Shown here piece by piece: positions 38,361 through 47,951 of a DNA stretch of 64,000 nt (positions within the stretch are counted from its first letter, which is position 1; each line of letters starts with the position of its first letter). This stretch comes from Paracoccaceae bacterium. Lineage in GTDB: Bacteria > Pseudomonadota > Alphaproteobacteria > Rhodobacterales > Rhodobacteraceae. The notes beneath the pieces were generated by a model. It searched no databases. It was given only the letters and a program-made list of their open reading frames with translations, and was not told where the DNA came from. The position numbers and the translations under genes are program-made. The stretch is taken from assembly GCA_020622085.1 (NCBI GenBank), contig JAHRYM010000001.1, positions 681,117 to 745,116 on the forward strand, given 5' to 3'.

Positions 38361-40037
38361 ATGGCTTTCAAGACTGACATCGAGATAGCGCGGGAAGCGA
38401 AGAAGCGTCCGATTCAGGAGATCGGGACGAAGCTGGGGATTCCTGTTGAGCATCTTCTGCCTTACGGCCATGACAAGGCGAAGGTGAGCCAGGAGTTCAT
38501 CAAGGGTCTTTCGGGTCGTCCGGATGGCAAGTTGGTTCTGGTGACGGCGATCAACCCGACGCCTGCGGGCGAGGGCAAGACGACGACGACGGTTGGTCTG
38601 GGCGACGGGCTGAACCGGATCGGCAAGAAAGCGGTGATCTGCATCCGCGAGGCGAGCCTTGGGCCGAACTTCGGGATGAAGGGCGGGGCTGCGGGTGGCG
38701 GCTATGCGCAAGTGGTGCCGATGGAGGAGATGAACCTTCACTTCACCGGCGACTTCCATGCGATCACCTCGGCGCACAACCTGCTCAGCGCGATGATCGA
38801 CAACCACATCTACTGGGGCAACACGCTCGACATCGACGCGCGGCGCGTGATGTGGCGCCGGGTGATGGACATGAACGACCGGGCGCTTCGCGACATCGTG
38901 GTGAACCTTGGCGGCGTGGCGAACGGCTTCCCGCGCCAGACCGGCTTCGACATCACGGTGGCGTCCGAGGTGATGGCGATCCTGTGCCTGTCCAATGATC
39001 TTGACGACCTGCAGAAGCGCCTGGGCGACATCGTGGTGGCCTATACCCGCGCCAAGACCCCGGTCTATGCCCGCGACCTGAAGGCCGATGGGGCGATGAC
39101 GGTGCTTTTGAAGGATGCGATGCAGCCGAACCTGGTGCAGACGCTTGAGAACAACCCGGCCTTCGTGCATGGCGGGCCGTTCGCCAATATCGCGCATGGC
39201 TGCAACTCGGTCATCGCGACGAAGACGGCGCTGAAGCTTGGCGAATATGTCGTGACGGAAGCCGGTTTCGGGGCCGATCTTGGCGCCGAGAAGTTCTTCG
39301 ACATCAAGTGCCGCAAGGCGGGCCTGAAGCCGGCGGCGGCGGTGATCGTGGCCACGGTCCGGGCGATGAAGATGAACGGCGGGGTTCTGAAGGCCGACCT
39401 CGGGGCCGAGAACGTGGAGGCGGTGCAGAAGGGCTGCCCGAACCTTGGGCGCCACATCGCCAACGTCAAGGGCTTTGGCGTGCCGGTGGTGGTGGCGATC
39501 AACCACTTCCATTCCGACACCGATGCGGAAGTGGCGGCGGTGAAGGAATATGTGGCCCAGCAGGGGGCGGAGGCGATCCTGTGCAAGCACTGGGCGCAGG
39601 GCTCGGCGGGGGTCGAGGATCTGGCGCGCAAGGTGGTGCAGCTGGCCGAAGGCGGCACGTCGGAATTTGCGCCGCTTTATCCCGACGAGATGGGCCTGTT
39701 CCAGAAGATCGAGACCATCGCCAAGCGGATCTACCACGCCGATGCGGTGATTGCCGACAAGTCGGTGCGCGACCAGCTGAAGGCCTGGGAGGCGGCGGGC
39801 TATGGCCATCTGCCGATCTGCATGGCCAAGACCCAGTATTCCTTCTCGACCGACCCGAACCTGCGCGGCGCGCCGACCGGGCATTCGGTGCCGGTGCGCG
39901 AGGTGCGGCTTTCGGCCGGCGCCGGGTTCATCGTGGTGATCTGCGGCGAGATCATGACGATGCCGGGCCTGCCGAAGGTGCCCTCGGCCGAGGTGATCCG
40001 TTTGAATGACGCGGGCCATGTCGAGGGCCTGTTCTGA
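38361..40037 (+). CDS. fhs: Formate-tetrahydrofolate ligase
   Basis: A 558-residue enzyme that joins formate to tetrahydrofolate with ATP, or runs in reverse to release formate and ATP. The P-loop [13 protein letters not shown] is at 67-79, and the [26 protein letters not shown]-type region, here around 98-123, is typical. GGAG precedes the ATG. Together with the two folD genes downstream it forms the tetrahydrofolate C1 pathway; in this setting the oxidative, formate-releasing direction is plausible. Confidence 0.97.
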   Translation: MAFKTDIEIAREAKKRPIQEIGTKLGIPVEHLLPYGHDKAKVSQEFIKGLSGRPDGKLVLVTAINPTPAGEGKTTTTVGLGDGLNRIGKKAVICIREASLGPNFGMKGGAAGGGYAQVVPMEEMNLHFTGDFHAITSAHNLLSAMIDNHIYWGNTLDIDARRVMWRRVMDMNDRALRDIVVNLGGVANGFPRQTGFDITVASEVMAILCLSNDLDDLQKRLGDIVVAYTRAKTPVYARDLKADGAMTVLLKDAMQPNLVQTLENNPAFVHGGPFANIAHGCNSVIATKTALKLGEYVVTEAGFGADLGAEKFFDIKCRKAGLKPAAAVIVATVRAMKMNGGVLKADLGAENVEAVQKGCPNLGRHIANVKGFGVPVVVAINHFHSDTDAEVAAVKEYVAQQGAEAILCKHWAQGSAGVEDLARKVVQLAEGGTSEFAPLYPDEMGLFQKIETIAKRIYHADAVIADKSVRDQLKAWEAAGYGHLPICMAKTQYSFSTDPNLRGAPTGHSVPVREVRLSAGAGFIVVICGEIMTMPGLPKVPSAEVIRLNDAGHVEGLF

Positions 40038-40047
40038 GGTGACGGCG

Positions 40048-40098
40048 GCGGGGGGCCAGCCCCCCGCACCCCCCGGGATATTTGTGCCAAGTTGAAAG
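40048..40098 (+). repeat. Intergenic repeat copy 1 (hairpin plus CGGGATATTT element)
   Basis: Just after fhs, an 8-base-pair GC hairpin (GCGGGGGG / CCCCCCGC, loop CCAG, 40048-40067) is followed by CCCGGGATATTTGTGCCAAG and TTGAAAG. A related sequence occurs near 57.6 kb. From general knowledge, CGGGATATTT...GCCAAG..GAA elements recur between genes in Rhodobacterales genomes. It may act as a transcript end. Confidence 0.55.
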
Positions 40099-40165
40099 GG
40101 TGTGGGCGTTTTCAAGGGAAGGCGCATCCGCTAGGAAGGCGGCGCGGATTTTTCGGGAGAGCGAC

Positions 40166-40477
40166 ATGCGTTTGCCGGCGGAGTGCAGGACGATGGCCGA
40201 GATCCGGGCCGAGATCGACCGCGTCGATGCGGCGCTGGTGGACTATCTCGCCGAGCGGGCGGGGTATATCGACCGGGCGGCGGAGCTGAAGGCCGATCTG
40301 GGCTGGCCGGCGCGGATCGGCCCGCGGGTCGAGGAAGTGGTGGCGAACGTGCGGGCCGGGGCCGAGGCGCGGGGACTGCCGGCGGACCTGCTTGAGGATT
40401 TCTGGCGCCGGCTGGTCGACTGGTCGATCGCCCGCGAGGAGGCAAGCCTTGGGCCGGACGGTTCCGGGGAAGACTGA
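40166..40477 (+). CDS. Chorismate mutase, AroQ class
   Basis: A 103-residue all-helical mutase that turns chorismate into prephenate for phenylalanine and tyrosine. The pattern MAEIRAEIDRVDAALVDYLAERAGY, with the first active-site Arg, then the Lys in AAELKADL and a later Glu/Arg-rich helix, fits the minimal AroQ fold. It lies between fhs and folD without clear metabolic link; the placement is a synteny feature. GGGAGA precedes the ATG. Confidence 0.87.
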   Translation: MRLPAECRTMAEIRAEIDRVDAALVDYLAERAGYIDRAAELKADLGWPARIGPRVEEVVANVRAGAEARGLPADLLEDFWRRLVDWSIAREEASLGPDGSGED

Positions 40478-40508
40478 AGGGCCGGGAACGGCAGGGGATG
40501 GACGGGCA

Positions 40509-41402
40509 ATGGGCGCGACCCTGATTGACGGCAAGGCGATCGCGGCGGCGATGCAGGCGCGCACCCGGGCTGCGGCCGCGGCGCTTGGCGCCGAGGGCTG
40601 GCGGCCGCGGCTGGTTTCGGTTTCGGTCGGCGATGTGGCGGCGGCCGAGCTTTACGTGCGCAACCAGAGCCGCCAGGCGGCGGCGGCGGGGGTGGAGTTC
40701 GAGGCGCGCAACTACCCCGCGACCACGAGCCTTGAACAGTTGAACGGCATCCTGTCGGGGCTCAACGCCGACCCGCGGGTGCATGGCATCATCATCCAGC
40801 GGCCGCTGCCCATCCATATCCCGGTGAAGGCGCTGCAGACGGCGATCCATCCCCTGAAGGATGTCGAGGGCATGCATCCGGCCTCGATCGGGCGGATCGT
40901 CTACAACGACCTGGGGCTTGGGCCCTGCACCGCCGTGGCGGCGGTCGAGATCCTGAAGTCGCTGCCGCTGATCATCGAGGGGCTCGATGTCTGCGTGATC
41001 GGCCACAGCGAGATCGTCGGCAAGCCGATCGCGTTTCTGATGATGGGGCTCGGGGCGACGGTGACGGTCTGCCATCACATGACGCGGCAGGTGGCGGTGC
41101 ACAGCCGGGCGGCGGATGCGGTCTTTGTCGCGGTGGGGCGGCCGGGGCTGGTGACGGGCGCGATGCTGAAGCCGGGCGCGGCCTTGATCGACATCGGCAT
41201 CAACCGGGTGAGCGATGGAGAGGGCGGCACGCGGACCGTCGGGGACGCGGATTTCGAAAGCTGCGCCGCGACCGCGGGCTGGATCACGCCGGTTCCGGGC
41301 GGGGTCGGGCCGGTGACGGTGGCGGTGCTGATGCAGAACGCCGTCAGCGCGGCGGCCGCGCAGCGCGACCAGTATCGCGCCGCCTTTGCGGCGGCGGAAT
41401 GA
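40509..41402 (+). CDS. FolD-like protein with altered active site
   Basis: A 297-residue member of the FolD family (5,10-methylene-THF dehydrogenase/cyclohydrolase). The fold motifs [17 protein letters not shown] and [18 protein letters not shown] are intact. By E. coli numbering, offset by one, the catalytic Lys54 and Lys56 are Gln53 and Arg55 (YVRNQSRQ), and Asp121 is Glu120 (KDVEG); Gln98 is kept (Gln97). Lys56 is needed for cyclohydrolase action, so this copy may be dehydrogenase-only or have another job. A normal folD follows 23 bases later. Confidence 0.85.
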   Translation: MGATLIDGKAIAAAMQARTRAAAAALGAEGWRPRLVSVSVGDVAAAELYVRNQSRQAAAAGVEFEARNYPATTSLEQLNGILSGLNADPRVHGIIIQRPLPIHIPVKALQTAIHPLKDVEGMHPASIGRIVYNDLGLGPCTAVAAVEILKSLPLIIEGLDVCVIGHSEIVGKPIAFLMMGLGATVTVCHHMTRQVAVHSRAADAVFVAVGRPGLVTGAMLKPGAALIDIGINRVSDGEGGTRTVGDADFESCAATAGWITPVPGGVGPVTVAVLMQNAVSAAAAQRDQYRAAFAAAE

Positions 41403-41425
41403 ACCCTCAGCATGGGAGAGACCAG

Positions 41426-42319
41426 ATGACGGCACGGGTGATCGACGGCAAGGCCTTTGCGGCCGGGATCCGGGAACAGGTGGCGGCGCATGTGGCGCAG
41501 CTGAAGGCCGGGCACGGGCTGCAGCCGGGCCTGGCGGTGGTCCTGGTGGGGGAAGACCCGGCAAGCCAGGTCTATGTCGGTTCGAAGGGCAAGCAGACGG
41601 TCGAGGCGGGAATGGCCTCTTTCGAACACAAGCTGCCGGCCGAGACCTCCGAGAAGGATCTGCTTGCGGTGATCGACCGGCTGAATGCCGATCCGAAAGT
41701 TCACGGCATTCTCGTGCAGTTGCCGCTGCCTTCTCATCTGAACTCTGACCTGGTGATCAACCGTATCGACCCGGCGAAGGATGTCGACGGGTTTCACATA
41801 TCGAACGTGGGGCTTCTGGGAACGGGTCAGAAGTCGATGGTGCCCTGCACGCCGCTGGGCTGCCTGATGCTCTTGCGCGACCTGCACGGCAGCCTTGCGG
41901 GGATGAACGCGGTGGTGGTGGGGCGCAGCAATATCGTCGGCAAGCCGATGGCGCAGCTGCTGCTGGGCGACAGTGCCACGGTGACCATCGCGCATAGCCG
42001 GACGAAGAACCTCGCCGAGGTCTGCCGCGGCGCCGATATCCTGGTGGCGGCGGTGGGCCGGCCCGAGATGATCCCCGGCGACTGGGTGAAACCCGGCGCC
42101 ACGGTGATCGACGTCGGCATCAACCGCATCACCACGCCCGAAGGCAAGACCCGGCTGGTGGGCGATGTCGATTACGCCAGCGTCTCGCAGGTCGCCGGCG
42201 CCATCACCCCGGTCCCCGGCGGCGTCGGCCCGATGACCATCGCCTGCCTGCTCGCCAATACCCTCACCGCCGCCTGCCGCGCCAACGGCCTGCCGGAACC
42301 GAAGGGACTGACCGCCTGA
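41426..42319 (+). CDS. folD: Bifunctional methylene-THF dehydrogenase/methenyl-THF cyclohydrolase
   Basis: A 297-residue enzyme with the complete active site at exact E. coli positions: Tyr50, Lys54, Lys56 (YVGSKGKQ), Gln98 (VQLPLP) and Asp121 (KDVDG). [14 protein letters not shown] and [15 protein letters not shown] bind NADP. GGGAGA precedes the ATG at 41426; an ATG at 41399 overlapping the previous stop is less likely. It interconverts methylene-, methenyl- and formyl-THF and supplies Fhs. Confidence 0.96.
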   Translation: MTARVIDGKAFAAGIREQVAAHVAQLKAGHGLQPGLAVVLVGEDPASQVYVGSKGKQTVEAGMASFEHKLPAETSEKDLLAVIDRLNADPKVHGILVQLPLPSHLNSDLVINRIDPAKDVDGFHISNVGLLGTGQKSMVPCTPLGCLMLLRDLHGSLAGMNAVVVGRSNIVGKPMAQLLLGDSATVTIAHSRTKNLAEVCRGADILVAAVGRPEMIPGDWVKPGATVIDVGINRITTPEGKTRLVGDVDYASVSQVAGAITPVPGGVGPMTIACLLANTLTAACRANGLPEPKGLTA

Positions 42320-42342
42320 GGCGGGCGCGGGCGACTTGACGA

Positions 42343-43206
42343 CTAGGCGCCAAGCCCGGCGATCGCGGAAAAGACCACCGCGATCGCCAGCCATTGCAGC
42401 GGGCGGACCGGCTCGGAGAGGAAGGCCCGCGCCAGCAGGATTGTGACCACGCCAAAGACCGAGGCGACGACGGCGGCGAATTCGGGATGGGGCAGGCCGG
42501 CCGACAGGGCGACGGCGGCCATGGCGGCGGCATCGAGCAGACCCATCAGGATCAGCAGACGCCAGGGCAGGGCAGGCGTTCCCTGCGGCTGCGGCAGCGG
42601 CGCTTGTGCGAGCAAGGCTGCCAGCAGCGTCACGAGCAGTGTCGTGGCCCGCGTGATGGCCATCTTGGGCCATTCGGCGGTGGCGTCGCCCGACTGTGCG
42701 GCCGCCTGTGCCAAGGCGAAGGTCGTTGCAAAACCCGCGGCGGCGGCCAGCGACCAGAGGATTGCCTGCAACCTCGTTCCCCTTGCAGTCGCATGGTCGG
42801 GAGAAAGAACCGCGACGCAGCTGACGCCGCCGACAATGACCGCGACCGCGATCAGTTCCGCAAGCGCGGGTGCACGACCGGAGAGGGTTGCGGAAAGAAG
42901 GGTCAGGATCGGGTAAGCTCCGACAATCGGGGCGACCAGTGCGACGGCGCCGATGGCGAAAGCCCGGTAGAGCCCATATCCGGCAACGAAGAACCCAAGC
43001 CCCGCGCCGACGGCCAGCAATGTTCCCGGCCAATCCAGCGCCCAGGGCGACCCCAGGGTGACCGACAGCGCCGCTACCGGCACCAGACCCGCCGCCAGGA
43101 CGATGGCAAGCAGCGGCAAAACCGGGCGGCCCGGCGCCGCAAAGCGCACGCACAGGTCGTGCACGCCCCATGCAAGTGCCGCTGCGAGACCTAGAATGAC
43201 TGACAT
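42343..43206 (-). CDS. EamA-like (DMT superfamily) transporter
   Basis: A 287-residue protein with ten predicted membrane helices in two EamA repeats (first repeat about 1-135, second about 140-287). GLAAALAWGVHDLCVRFA and the late SVFGVVTILLARAFLSEPVRPLQWLAIAVVFSAIA pattern are typical. The substrate is unknown. The gene converges on folD with 23 bases between the stops. Confidence 0.85.
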   Translation of the reverse strand: MSVILGLAAALAWGVHDLCVRFAAPGRPVLPLLAIVLAAGLVPVAALSVTLGSPWALDWPGTLLAVGAGLGFFVAGYGLYRAFAIGAVALVAPIVGAYPILTLLSATLSGRAPALAELIAVAVIVGGVSCVAVLSPDHATARGTRLQAILWSLAAAAGFATTFALAQAAAQSGDATAEWPKMAITRATTLLVTLLAALLAQAPLPQPQGTPALPWRLLILMGLLDAAAMAAVALSAGLPHPEFAAVVASVFGVVTILLARAFLSEPVRPLQWLAIAVVFSAIAGLGA

Positions 43207-43309
43207 CGACCGGTGCCTCCGTGAATGATTGCGCGGGCCGGATCGTGCCTGCACTGGACATGTATTGCGGAGGCTTCAACCTGTCTCCGCGGCAAGAGCA
43301 CCTTGCCTG

Positions 43310-43341
43310 AAAAAGAAGGGCGCCGGATCTGCCGGCGCCCT
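43310..43341 (-). terminator. Orphan Rho-independent terminator
   Basis: On the minus strand, a 9-base-pair stem GGGCGCCGG / CCGGCGCCC (loop of 5) is followed by TTCTTTTT. The upstream gene gmaS already has its own terminator 200 bases earlier, and the EamA gene starts after this one. It therefore ends some other minus-strand transcript. Confidence 0.82.
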
Positions 43342-43494
43342 CTCAGTCACTGATCCGGGGGGAAGCGGATCAGATCCGAAGCCGGCCTTGTGTCCCCTTG
43401 TGGTGGTCCGGATGCGCCGCAGGCAGGCCGTGGCCACGAAAGCGTCACAAGAGATTCCCGTGTCAGGGCAAGTCTTCCCGGCATGTTGCATCTG
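43310..43494 (-). ncRNA. Candidate small RNA ending at the orphan terminator
   Basis: The 388 bases between the EamA gene and gmaS hold no convincing gene but two minus-strand terminators. The second implies a transcript that begins after the first. A TTGACA hexamer on the minus strand (43495-43500) could be its -35 box; no clear -10 box follows. Size and start are guesses. Confidence 0.35.
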
Positions 43495-43543
43495 TGTCAA
43501 ATAGTTTTCATATGAGGAATGTAAAACCGGGTCATTCCTGTGC

Positions 43544-43572
43544 AACAAAAAGGCCCCCGGGCAAGGGGGCCT
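43544..43572 (-). terminator. Rho-independent terminator after gmaS
   Basis: On the minus strand, AGGCCCCC / GGGGGCCT with a 6-base loop is followed by TTTTTGT. It lies about 25 bases after the gmaS stop. Confidence 0.92.
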
Positions 43573-43594
43573 GATTGGTCTTTGCCGGGCATCC

Positions 43595-44902
43595 TCAGAT
43601 GTCGAGGGTATTCTCGATTTCCCAGGACGACATGTGGGACACATAGCTGTCCCATTCGCGCTGCTTCGTCTTCAGATAGGCGGATGAGAAATCCTCGCCC
43701 ATCATGCCTTTCAGCGTTGTGTCCTTGTCATAGGCGCGCAGGGCGTCCAGCAGGTTCAGCGGCAGCTTGGGCGCATTCTTGATCTTGTGCCCGTCCTGAT
43801 ACATGTCGATGTCCAGACGCTTGCCGGGATCGGCCTTGGTGCGCACGCCGTCCAGACCGGCCGCCACGATCACCGCCTGCATCAGATAGGGGTTGGCCGC
43901 GCCATCGGGCAGACGAAGCTCGATCCGGCCCTTGCCCGGCACCCGCACCAGGTGGGTGCGGTTGTCGCCCGACCAGGTGACGGTGTTCGGCGCCCAGGTC
44001 GAACCCGACGAGGTGCGCGGTGCGTTGATGCGCTTGTAGCTGTTCACCGTCGGGTTGGTGATCGCCGCCAGCGCCGAGGCGTGCTTCATGATGCCGCCCA
44101 GGAAGTATTTGCCCTTTTGCGAGAGGCCCAGTTCGCCTTCGGGGTCGTAGAATGCATTGTCCTGGCCATCGAGGCTCCAGGCCGAGATATGCGCATGCAT
44201 GCCCGACCCGGTCAGTTGCAGGAAGGGCTTGGGCATGAAGGTGACGCGCAGACCGTGCTTTTCGGCAACCGAGCGCAGCATGAACTTGAAGAAGCTCAGC
44301 TTGTCGGCGGTCCGGAGCACGTCGTCGTATTTCCAGTTCATCTCGAACTGGCCGTTCGCGTCCTCATGGTCGCTCTGGTAGGGTTCCCAGCCGAGATCCA
44401 TCATGTAGTCGCCGACTTCGGCGATCATGTCATAACGGCGCATGATCGCCTGCTGGTCGTAGCAGGGCTTGGACGAATTGTCCCACGGGTCGGCGGGCCT
44501 GTCGCCTTCTGGGGTCAGCAGAAAGAACTCGGGCTCGACACCGGTCTTGACGCGCAGGCCTTCCTTCGCGGCTTCGGCGATGACGTTGCGCAGCACATTG
44601 CGCGGCGCCTGCGCCAGTTCGGAGCCTTCCATGGTGCAGTTGGCGGCAATCCAGGCCACTTCCGGCTTCCACGGCAACTGGATGACGCTGCTGGGGTCAG
44701 GCATCCCCAGCGTGTCGGGGTGGGCGGGGGTCACGACGAACCCCGCCGCGAACCCCGCGAAGCCGGCGCCGCCGGCCACCACATCATTGATGACCTGGGC
44801 CGGGACCAGCTTGGCCCGTTGCGCGCCGCCCAGGTCGGTGAAGGATATCATGAAGTATTTGACACCCTTGTCCTTGGCCCATTTTTCGAGGTCCGAGACC
44901 AT
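43595..44902 (-). CDS. gmaS: Gamma-glutamylmethylamide synthetase (GlnT-type glutamine synthetase)
   Basis: A 435-residue enzyme of the glutamine synthetase fold. VEPEFFLL, the ATP/metal motif TGSGMHAHIS, the NSYKRINAPRTSSGSTWAPN adenine-side motif and RIELRLPDGAANPYL are intact. It is of the short GlnT/GmaS type. Its place directly after mgsABC makes ligation of methylamine to glutamate the likely reaction. A true glutamine synthetase III is the alternative. AGGGAG lies before the ATG at 44902. Confidence 0.82.
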   Translation of the reverse strand: MVSDLEKWAKDKGVKYFMISFTDLGGAQRAKLVPAQVINDVVAGGAGFAGFAAGFVVTPAHPDTLGMPDPSSVIQLPWKPEVAWIAANCTMEGSELAQAPRNVLRNVIAEAAKEGLRVKTGVEPEFFLLTPEGDRPADPWDNSSKPCYDQQAIMRRYDMIAEVGDYMMDLGWEPYQSDHEDANGQFEMNWKYDDVLRTADKLSFFKFMLRSVAEKHGLRVTFMPKPFLQLTGSGMHAHISAWSLDGQDNAFYDPEGELGLSQKGKYFLGGIMKHASALAAITNPTVNSYKRINAPRTSSGSTWAPNTVTWSGDNRTHLVRVPGKGRIELRLPDGAANPYLMQAVIVAAGLDGVRTKADPGKRLDIDMYQDGHKIKNAPKLPLNLLDALRAYDKDTTLKGMMGEDFSSAYLKTKQREWDSYVSHMSSWEIENTLDI

Positions 44903-44931
44903 CGAAATCTCCCTGTCGTGTTTCATTTTTA

Positions 44932-46260
44932 TCAAAATCCTCCGTTCCGGCCGGGGATCCAGGTCGTGCCTGCCAGGGGAACGCCGGCCATGGCGGCGGC
45001 TTCCACGTTCAGGGCAACAAGGTCTTCCGGCTCAAGGTTGTGCAGGTGATTCTTGCCACAGGCGCGGGCGATGGTCTGTGCTTCCAACGTCATCACCTTG
45101 AGGTAGTTCTTCAACCGACGGCCGCCCAGGACCGGATCGAACCGCTTGAACAGTTCGGGATCCTGGGTGGTGATGCCCGCCGGGTCCTTGCCTTCGTGCC
45201 AGTCATCATAGGCGTCGGCCGTCGTCTGCAGTTTCTGGTATTCGGCTTCAAGTTTCGGATCATTGTCGCCAAGCGCCACCAGTGCCGCCGTGCCGATGGC
45301 GACCGCGTCAGCGCCCATGGCCATCGCCTTGGCCACGTCCGCCCCGGTGCGGATGCCGCCCGAGACGATCAGTTGCACCTTGCGGTGCATGCCCAGATCC
45401 TGCAGTGCCTTAACGGCGAGCGGGATACAGGCGAGGATCGGCATGCCGACCTGTTCGATGAACACGTCCTGGGTTGCGGCGGTGCCGCCCTGCATCCCGT
45501 CCAGAACCACGACATCGGCCCCGGCCTTCACCGCCAGCGCGGTGTCGTAATAGGGACGGGCGCCGCCGATCTTGACGTAGATCGGTTTTTCCCAGTCGGT
45601 GATCTCGCGGATTTCAAGGATCTTGATTTCCAGGTCGTCCGGGCCGGTCCAGTCGGGATGACGGCAGGCCGAGCGCTGGTCGATGCCCTTGGGCAGGTTG
45701 CGCATCATCGCCACGCGGTCGCTGATCTTCTGGCCCAGCAGCATCCCGCCACCGCCGGGCTTGGCGCCCTGACCGACCACGACCTCGATCGCATCGGCGC
45801 GGCGCAGGTCATCGGGGTTCATGCCGTAGCGGCTGGGAAGAACCTGATAGACCAGCGTCTTGGAGTGCCCGCGCTCTTCCTCGGTCATGCCGCCGTCGCC
45901 GGTGGTGGTCGAGGTGCCGGCTTCGGTCGCGCCGCGACCCAGGGCTTCCTTCGCCGGGCCCGAAAGCGCGCCGAAGCTCATGCCCGCGATGGTAACGGGG
46001 ATGTCCAGGTGGATCGGATTCTTGGCGAAGCGGGTGCCGAGCCAGACGTCGGTCGCGCATTTCTCGCGGTAGCCTTCCAGCGGATAGCGCGAGATCGAGG
46101 CGCCGAGGAACAGCAGGTCGTCGAAGTGGGGCAGGTGCCGCTTCGTGCCGCCACCGCGGATGTCATAGATGCCCGAGGCGGCCGCGCGACGGATTTCCGC
46201 GTTGATGGCCGGGGTGAAGGTTGCCGAGAACCGCGGCGGGGTATGGGGAAAATCGCTCAT
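44932..46260 (-). CDS. mgsC: N-methylglutamate synthase subunit C (FMN glutamate-synthase domain)
   Basis: A 442-residue protein matching the FMN-binding, synthase part of glutamate synthase. GMSFGALSGPAKEALGRGA, GQGAKPGGGGMLLGQKI, YVKIGGARPYYDTALAVKAGAD and LIVSGGIRTGADVAKAMAMGAD are the TIM-barrel FMN and 2-oxoglutarate motifs; cysteines near the end may hold an Fe-S cluster. With MgsA and MgsB it equals a split GltB. gmaS starts 29 bases after its stop. Confidence 0.82.
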   Translation of the reverse strand: MSDFPHTPPRFSATFTPAINAEIRRAAASGIYDIRGGGTKRHLPHFDDLLFLGASISRYPLEGYREKCATDVWLGTRFAKNPIHLDIPVTIAGMSFGALSGPAKEALGRGATEAGTSTTTGDGGMTEEERGHSKTLVYQVLPSRYGMNPDDLRRADAIEVVVGQGAKPGGGGMLLGQKISDRVAMMRNLPKGIDQRSACRHPDWTGPDDLEIKILEIREITDWEKPIYVKIGGARPYYDTALAVKAGADVVVLDGMQGGTAATQDVFIEQVGMPILACIPLAVKALQDLGMHRKVQLIVSGGIRTGADVAKAMAMGADAVAIGTAALVALGDNDPKLEAEYQKLQTTADAYDDWHEGKDPAGITTQDPELFKRFDPVLGGRRLKNYLKVMTLEAQTIARACGKNHLHNLEPEDLVALNVEAAAMAGVPLAGTTWIPGRNGGF

Positions 46261-46271
46261 GTTCCTGTGCC

Positions 46272-47003
46272 TCAGTATGCCGCAGCGTTGTCGATGTTGA
46301 AGTTGTAGAGTTTCCGGGCCGAACCGTAGCGGCGGAACTCTTCGGGTTTCGCCTTGCCTGTGGCTTCGCCGCGGCGCAGCAGTTCTTCCAGCGCCTCGTA
46401 ATGCTCGGGGCGCATTTCCTTCTCGATGCAGTCGGCGCCGAGGGACTTCACCTTGCCGCGGACATAGAGCTTCGCCTCGTAGAGCGAATCACCCAGCGCA
46501 TCGCCGGCATCACCCAGAACGACAAGGCTGCCCGACTGTGCCATGAAGGCCGACATGTGGCCGATGGAACCGTGCACGACGATGTCGATGCCCTTCATCG
46601 AGATGCCGCAGCGCGACGAGGCGTTGCCCTTGATGACCAGAAGGCCACCGCGGCCGGTGGCGCCGGCATACTGGCTGGCGTCGCCTTCGACGATGACGGT
46701 GCCCGACATCATGTTTTCGGCCACGCCCGGACCGGCCGAACCGGTGATGCGGATGCTGGCCTGCTTGTTCATGCCGGCGCAATAGTAGCCGGTGGTGCCG
46801 CGCACGGTGATGTCGAGCGGCGCGTCGACGCCCACTGCAATCGCGTGGCTGCCGCGGGTATTGACGATTTCCCAGACCGTTTCATTGGTCTGTCCACCAC
46901 GCAGCGAATGCAGCGTCTGGTTCAGTTCACGCAAGCCGCGGGCTGCAAGATCGAAGGTTTGCATGTCGGAGGCTCCGGCTGAGATCGAACTTGGTTTGTT
47001 CAT
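46272..47003 (-). CDS. mgsB: N-methylglutamate synthase subunit B (GXGXG domain)
   Basis: A 243-residue protein made of the GltB C-terminal right-handed beta-helix. Gly-rich turns recur (GSAGPGVAENMMSGTVIVEG, GATGRGGLLVIKG, GDAGDALGDSLYE), as in the GXGXG domain. The ATG at 47003 follows the mgsA stop by 2 bases; MQTFDL at 46964 is possible too. It serves as the structural core between the amidotransferase and synthase parts. Confidence 0.82.
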   Translation of the reverse strand: MNKPSSISAGASDMQTFDLAARGLRELNQTLHSLRGGQTNETVWEIVNTRGSHAIAVGVDAPLDITVRGTTGYYCAGMNKQASIRITGSAGPGVAENMMSGTVIVEGDASQYAGATGRGGLLVIKGNASSRCGISMKGIDIVVHGSIGHMSAFMAQSGSLVVLGDAGDALGDSLYEAKLYVRGKVKSLGADCIEKEMRPEHYEALEELLRRGEATGKAKPEEFRRYGSARKLYNFNIDNAAAY

Positions 47004-47005
47004 GG

Positions 47006-47902
47006 TCAGTGCTTCCAGAAATAGACGGTTGCGGGTTCGGGCTCCCAGACGCGGGCGTTCTCGATGCCCGGCAGGTTCACCAGTGCGCGGTATTCCGAAC
47101 CGAAGGCGACATACTGATCGGTTTCGGCCATGACGGCGGGCTTGCAGGCGATCGGGTCGCGCACGACGCCGAAGCCATCCTTGGTGCCGACGACGAAGGT
47201 GTAGAAGCCGTCCAGATCTTCCAGGCCCGATTCCAGCGCCTGGCCCAGGTTCTGGCCTTCCTTCAGCTTGTGGCTGACATAGGCCGCCGCCACTTCAGTA
47301 TCGTTCTGGGTTTCGAAGGTCATGCCTTCGCGGATCAGCTCACGGCGCAAGCCGTTGTGATTCGAAAGCGAGCCATTGTGCACGAGGCACTGGTCCGGAC
47401 CGGTCGAGAACGGGTGGGCGCCCATGGTCGTCACGGCTGATTCGGTCGCCATGCGGGTGTGGCCGATCCCGTGCGATCCCGTCATCTTCGACACGTCGAA
47501 GCGGGCGGCAACGTCCTTGGGCAGGCCGACTTCCTTGTAGATTTCAAGGCTGTCGCCGACGCTCATCACCTTGATGTTCGGGCGCAGTTGCGTCAGGGCG
47601 CTGCGCGCGGAGTCGAGCTGATCGAGCGGCACTTCCAGAACCGCGTGGGAGCTCTTCACCAGCATCAGCACCGGCTTGCCGATGGCGTTCTTCAGATCCT
47701 GGTCGAGGTTCTTGAAGTCCGCGTCGGGCGTGGCTGACTGCACCGTGATCTTGGCACGGCCATCATCCGCCCCGGAATAAATCGCGATTCCGGCGCTGTC
47801 GGGTCCGCGGTCGGTCATGGTGATGAGCATGTCCGTCAGCAGTTCGCCGAGCTTGGGTTCCAGGGATTTGTCCTTAAGAAACAGTCCGACAATGCCGCAC
47901 AT
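47006..47902 (-). CDS. mgsA: N-methylglutamate synthase subunit A (class II glutamine amidotransferase)
   Basis: A 298-residue Ntn hydrolase. After removal of Met, Cys2 (MCGIVGLF) is the nucleophile; TDRGPDSAGIAIY, GHTRMATESAVTTMGAHPF and LVHNGSLSNH form the glutamine pocket. It releases methylamine or ammonia from the gamma-glutamyl amide for MgsC. It is first in mgsA-mgsB-mgsC-gmaS. The 437 bases before it are shared with the divergent permease. Confidence 0.82.
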   Translation of the reverse strand: MCGIVGLFLKDKSLEPKLGELLTDMLITMTDRGPDSAGIAIYSGADDGRAKITVQSATPDADFKNLDQDLKNAIGKPVLMLVKSSHAVLEVPLDQLDSARSALTQLRPNIKVMSVGDSLEIYKEVGLPKDVAARFDVSKMTGSHGIGHTRMATESAVTTMGAHPFSTGPDQCLVHNGSLSNHNGLRRELIREGMTFETQNDTEVAAAYVSHKLKEGQNLGQALESGLEDLDGFYTFVVGTKDGFGVVRDPIACKPAVMAETDQYVAFGSEYRALVNLPGIENARVWEPEPATVYFWKH

Positions 47903-47951
47903 GGCATCCTCCTTTGCTGTTGCCGCCCCCTCTTTTTCCGGGGCACTGCGA

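Noticed and set aside
38133-40127. A 664-codon open frame on the minus strand
   Set aside because: It lies fully opposite fhs, has arginine/histidine-rich nonsense composition and no domain. Long antisense frames are expected in GC-rich DNA.
41075-43279. A 734-codon open frame on the minus strand
   Set aside because: It runs opposite folD and across the EamA gene in the wrong frame; no protein-like motifs.
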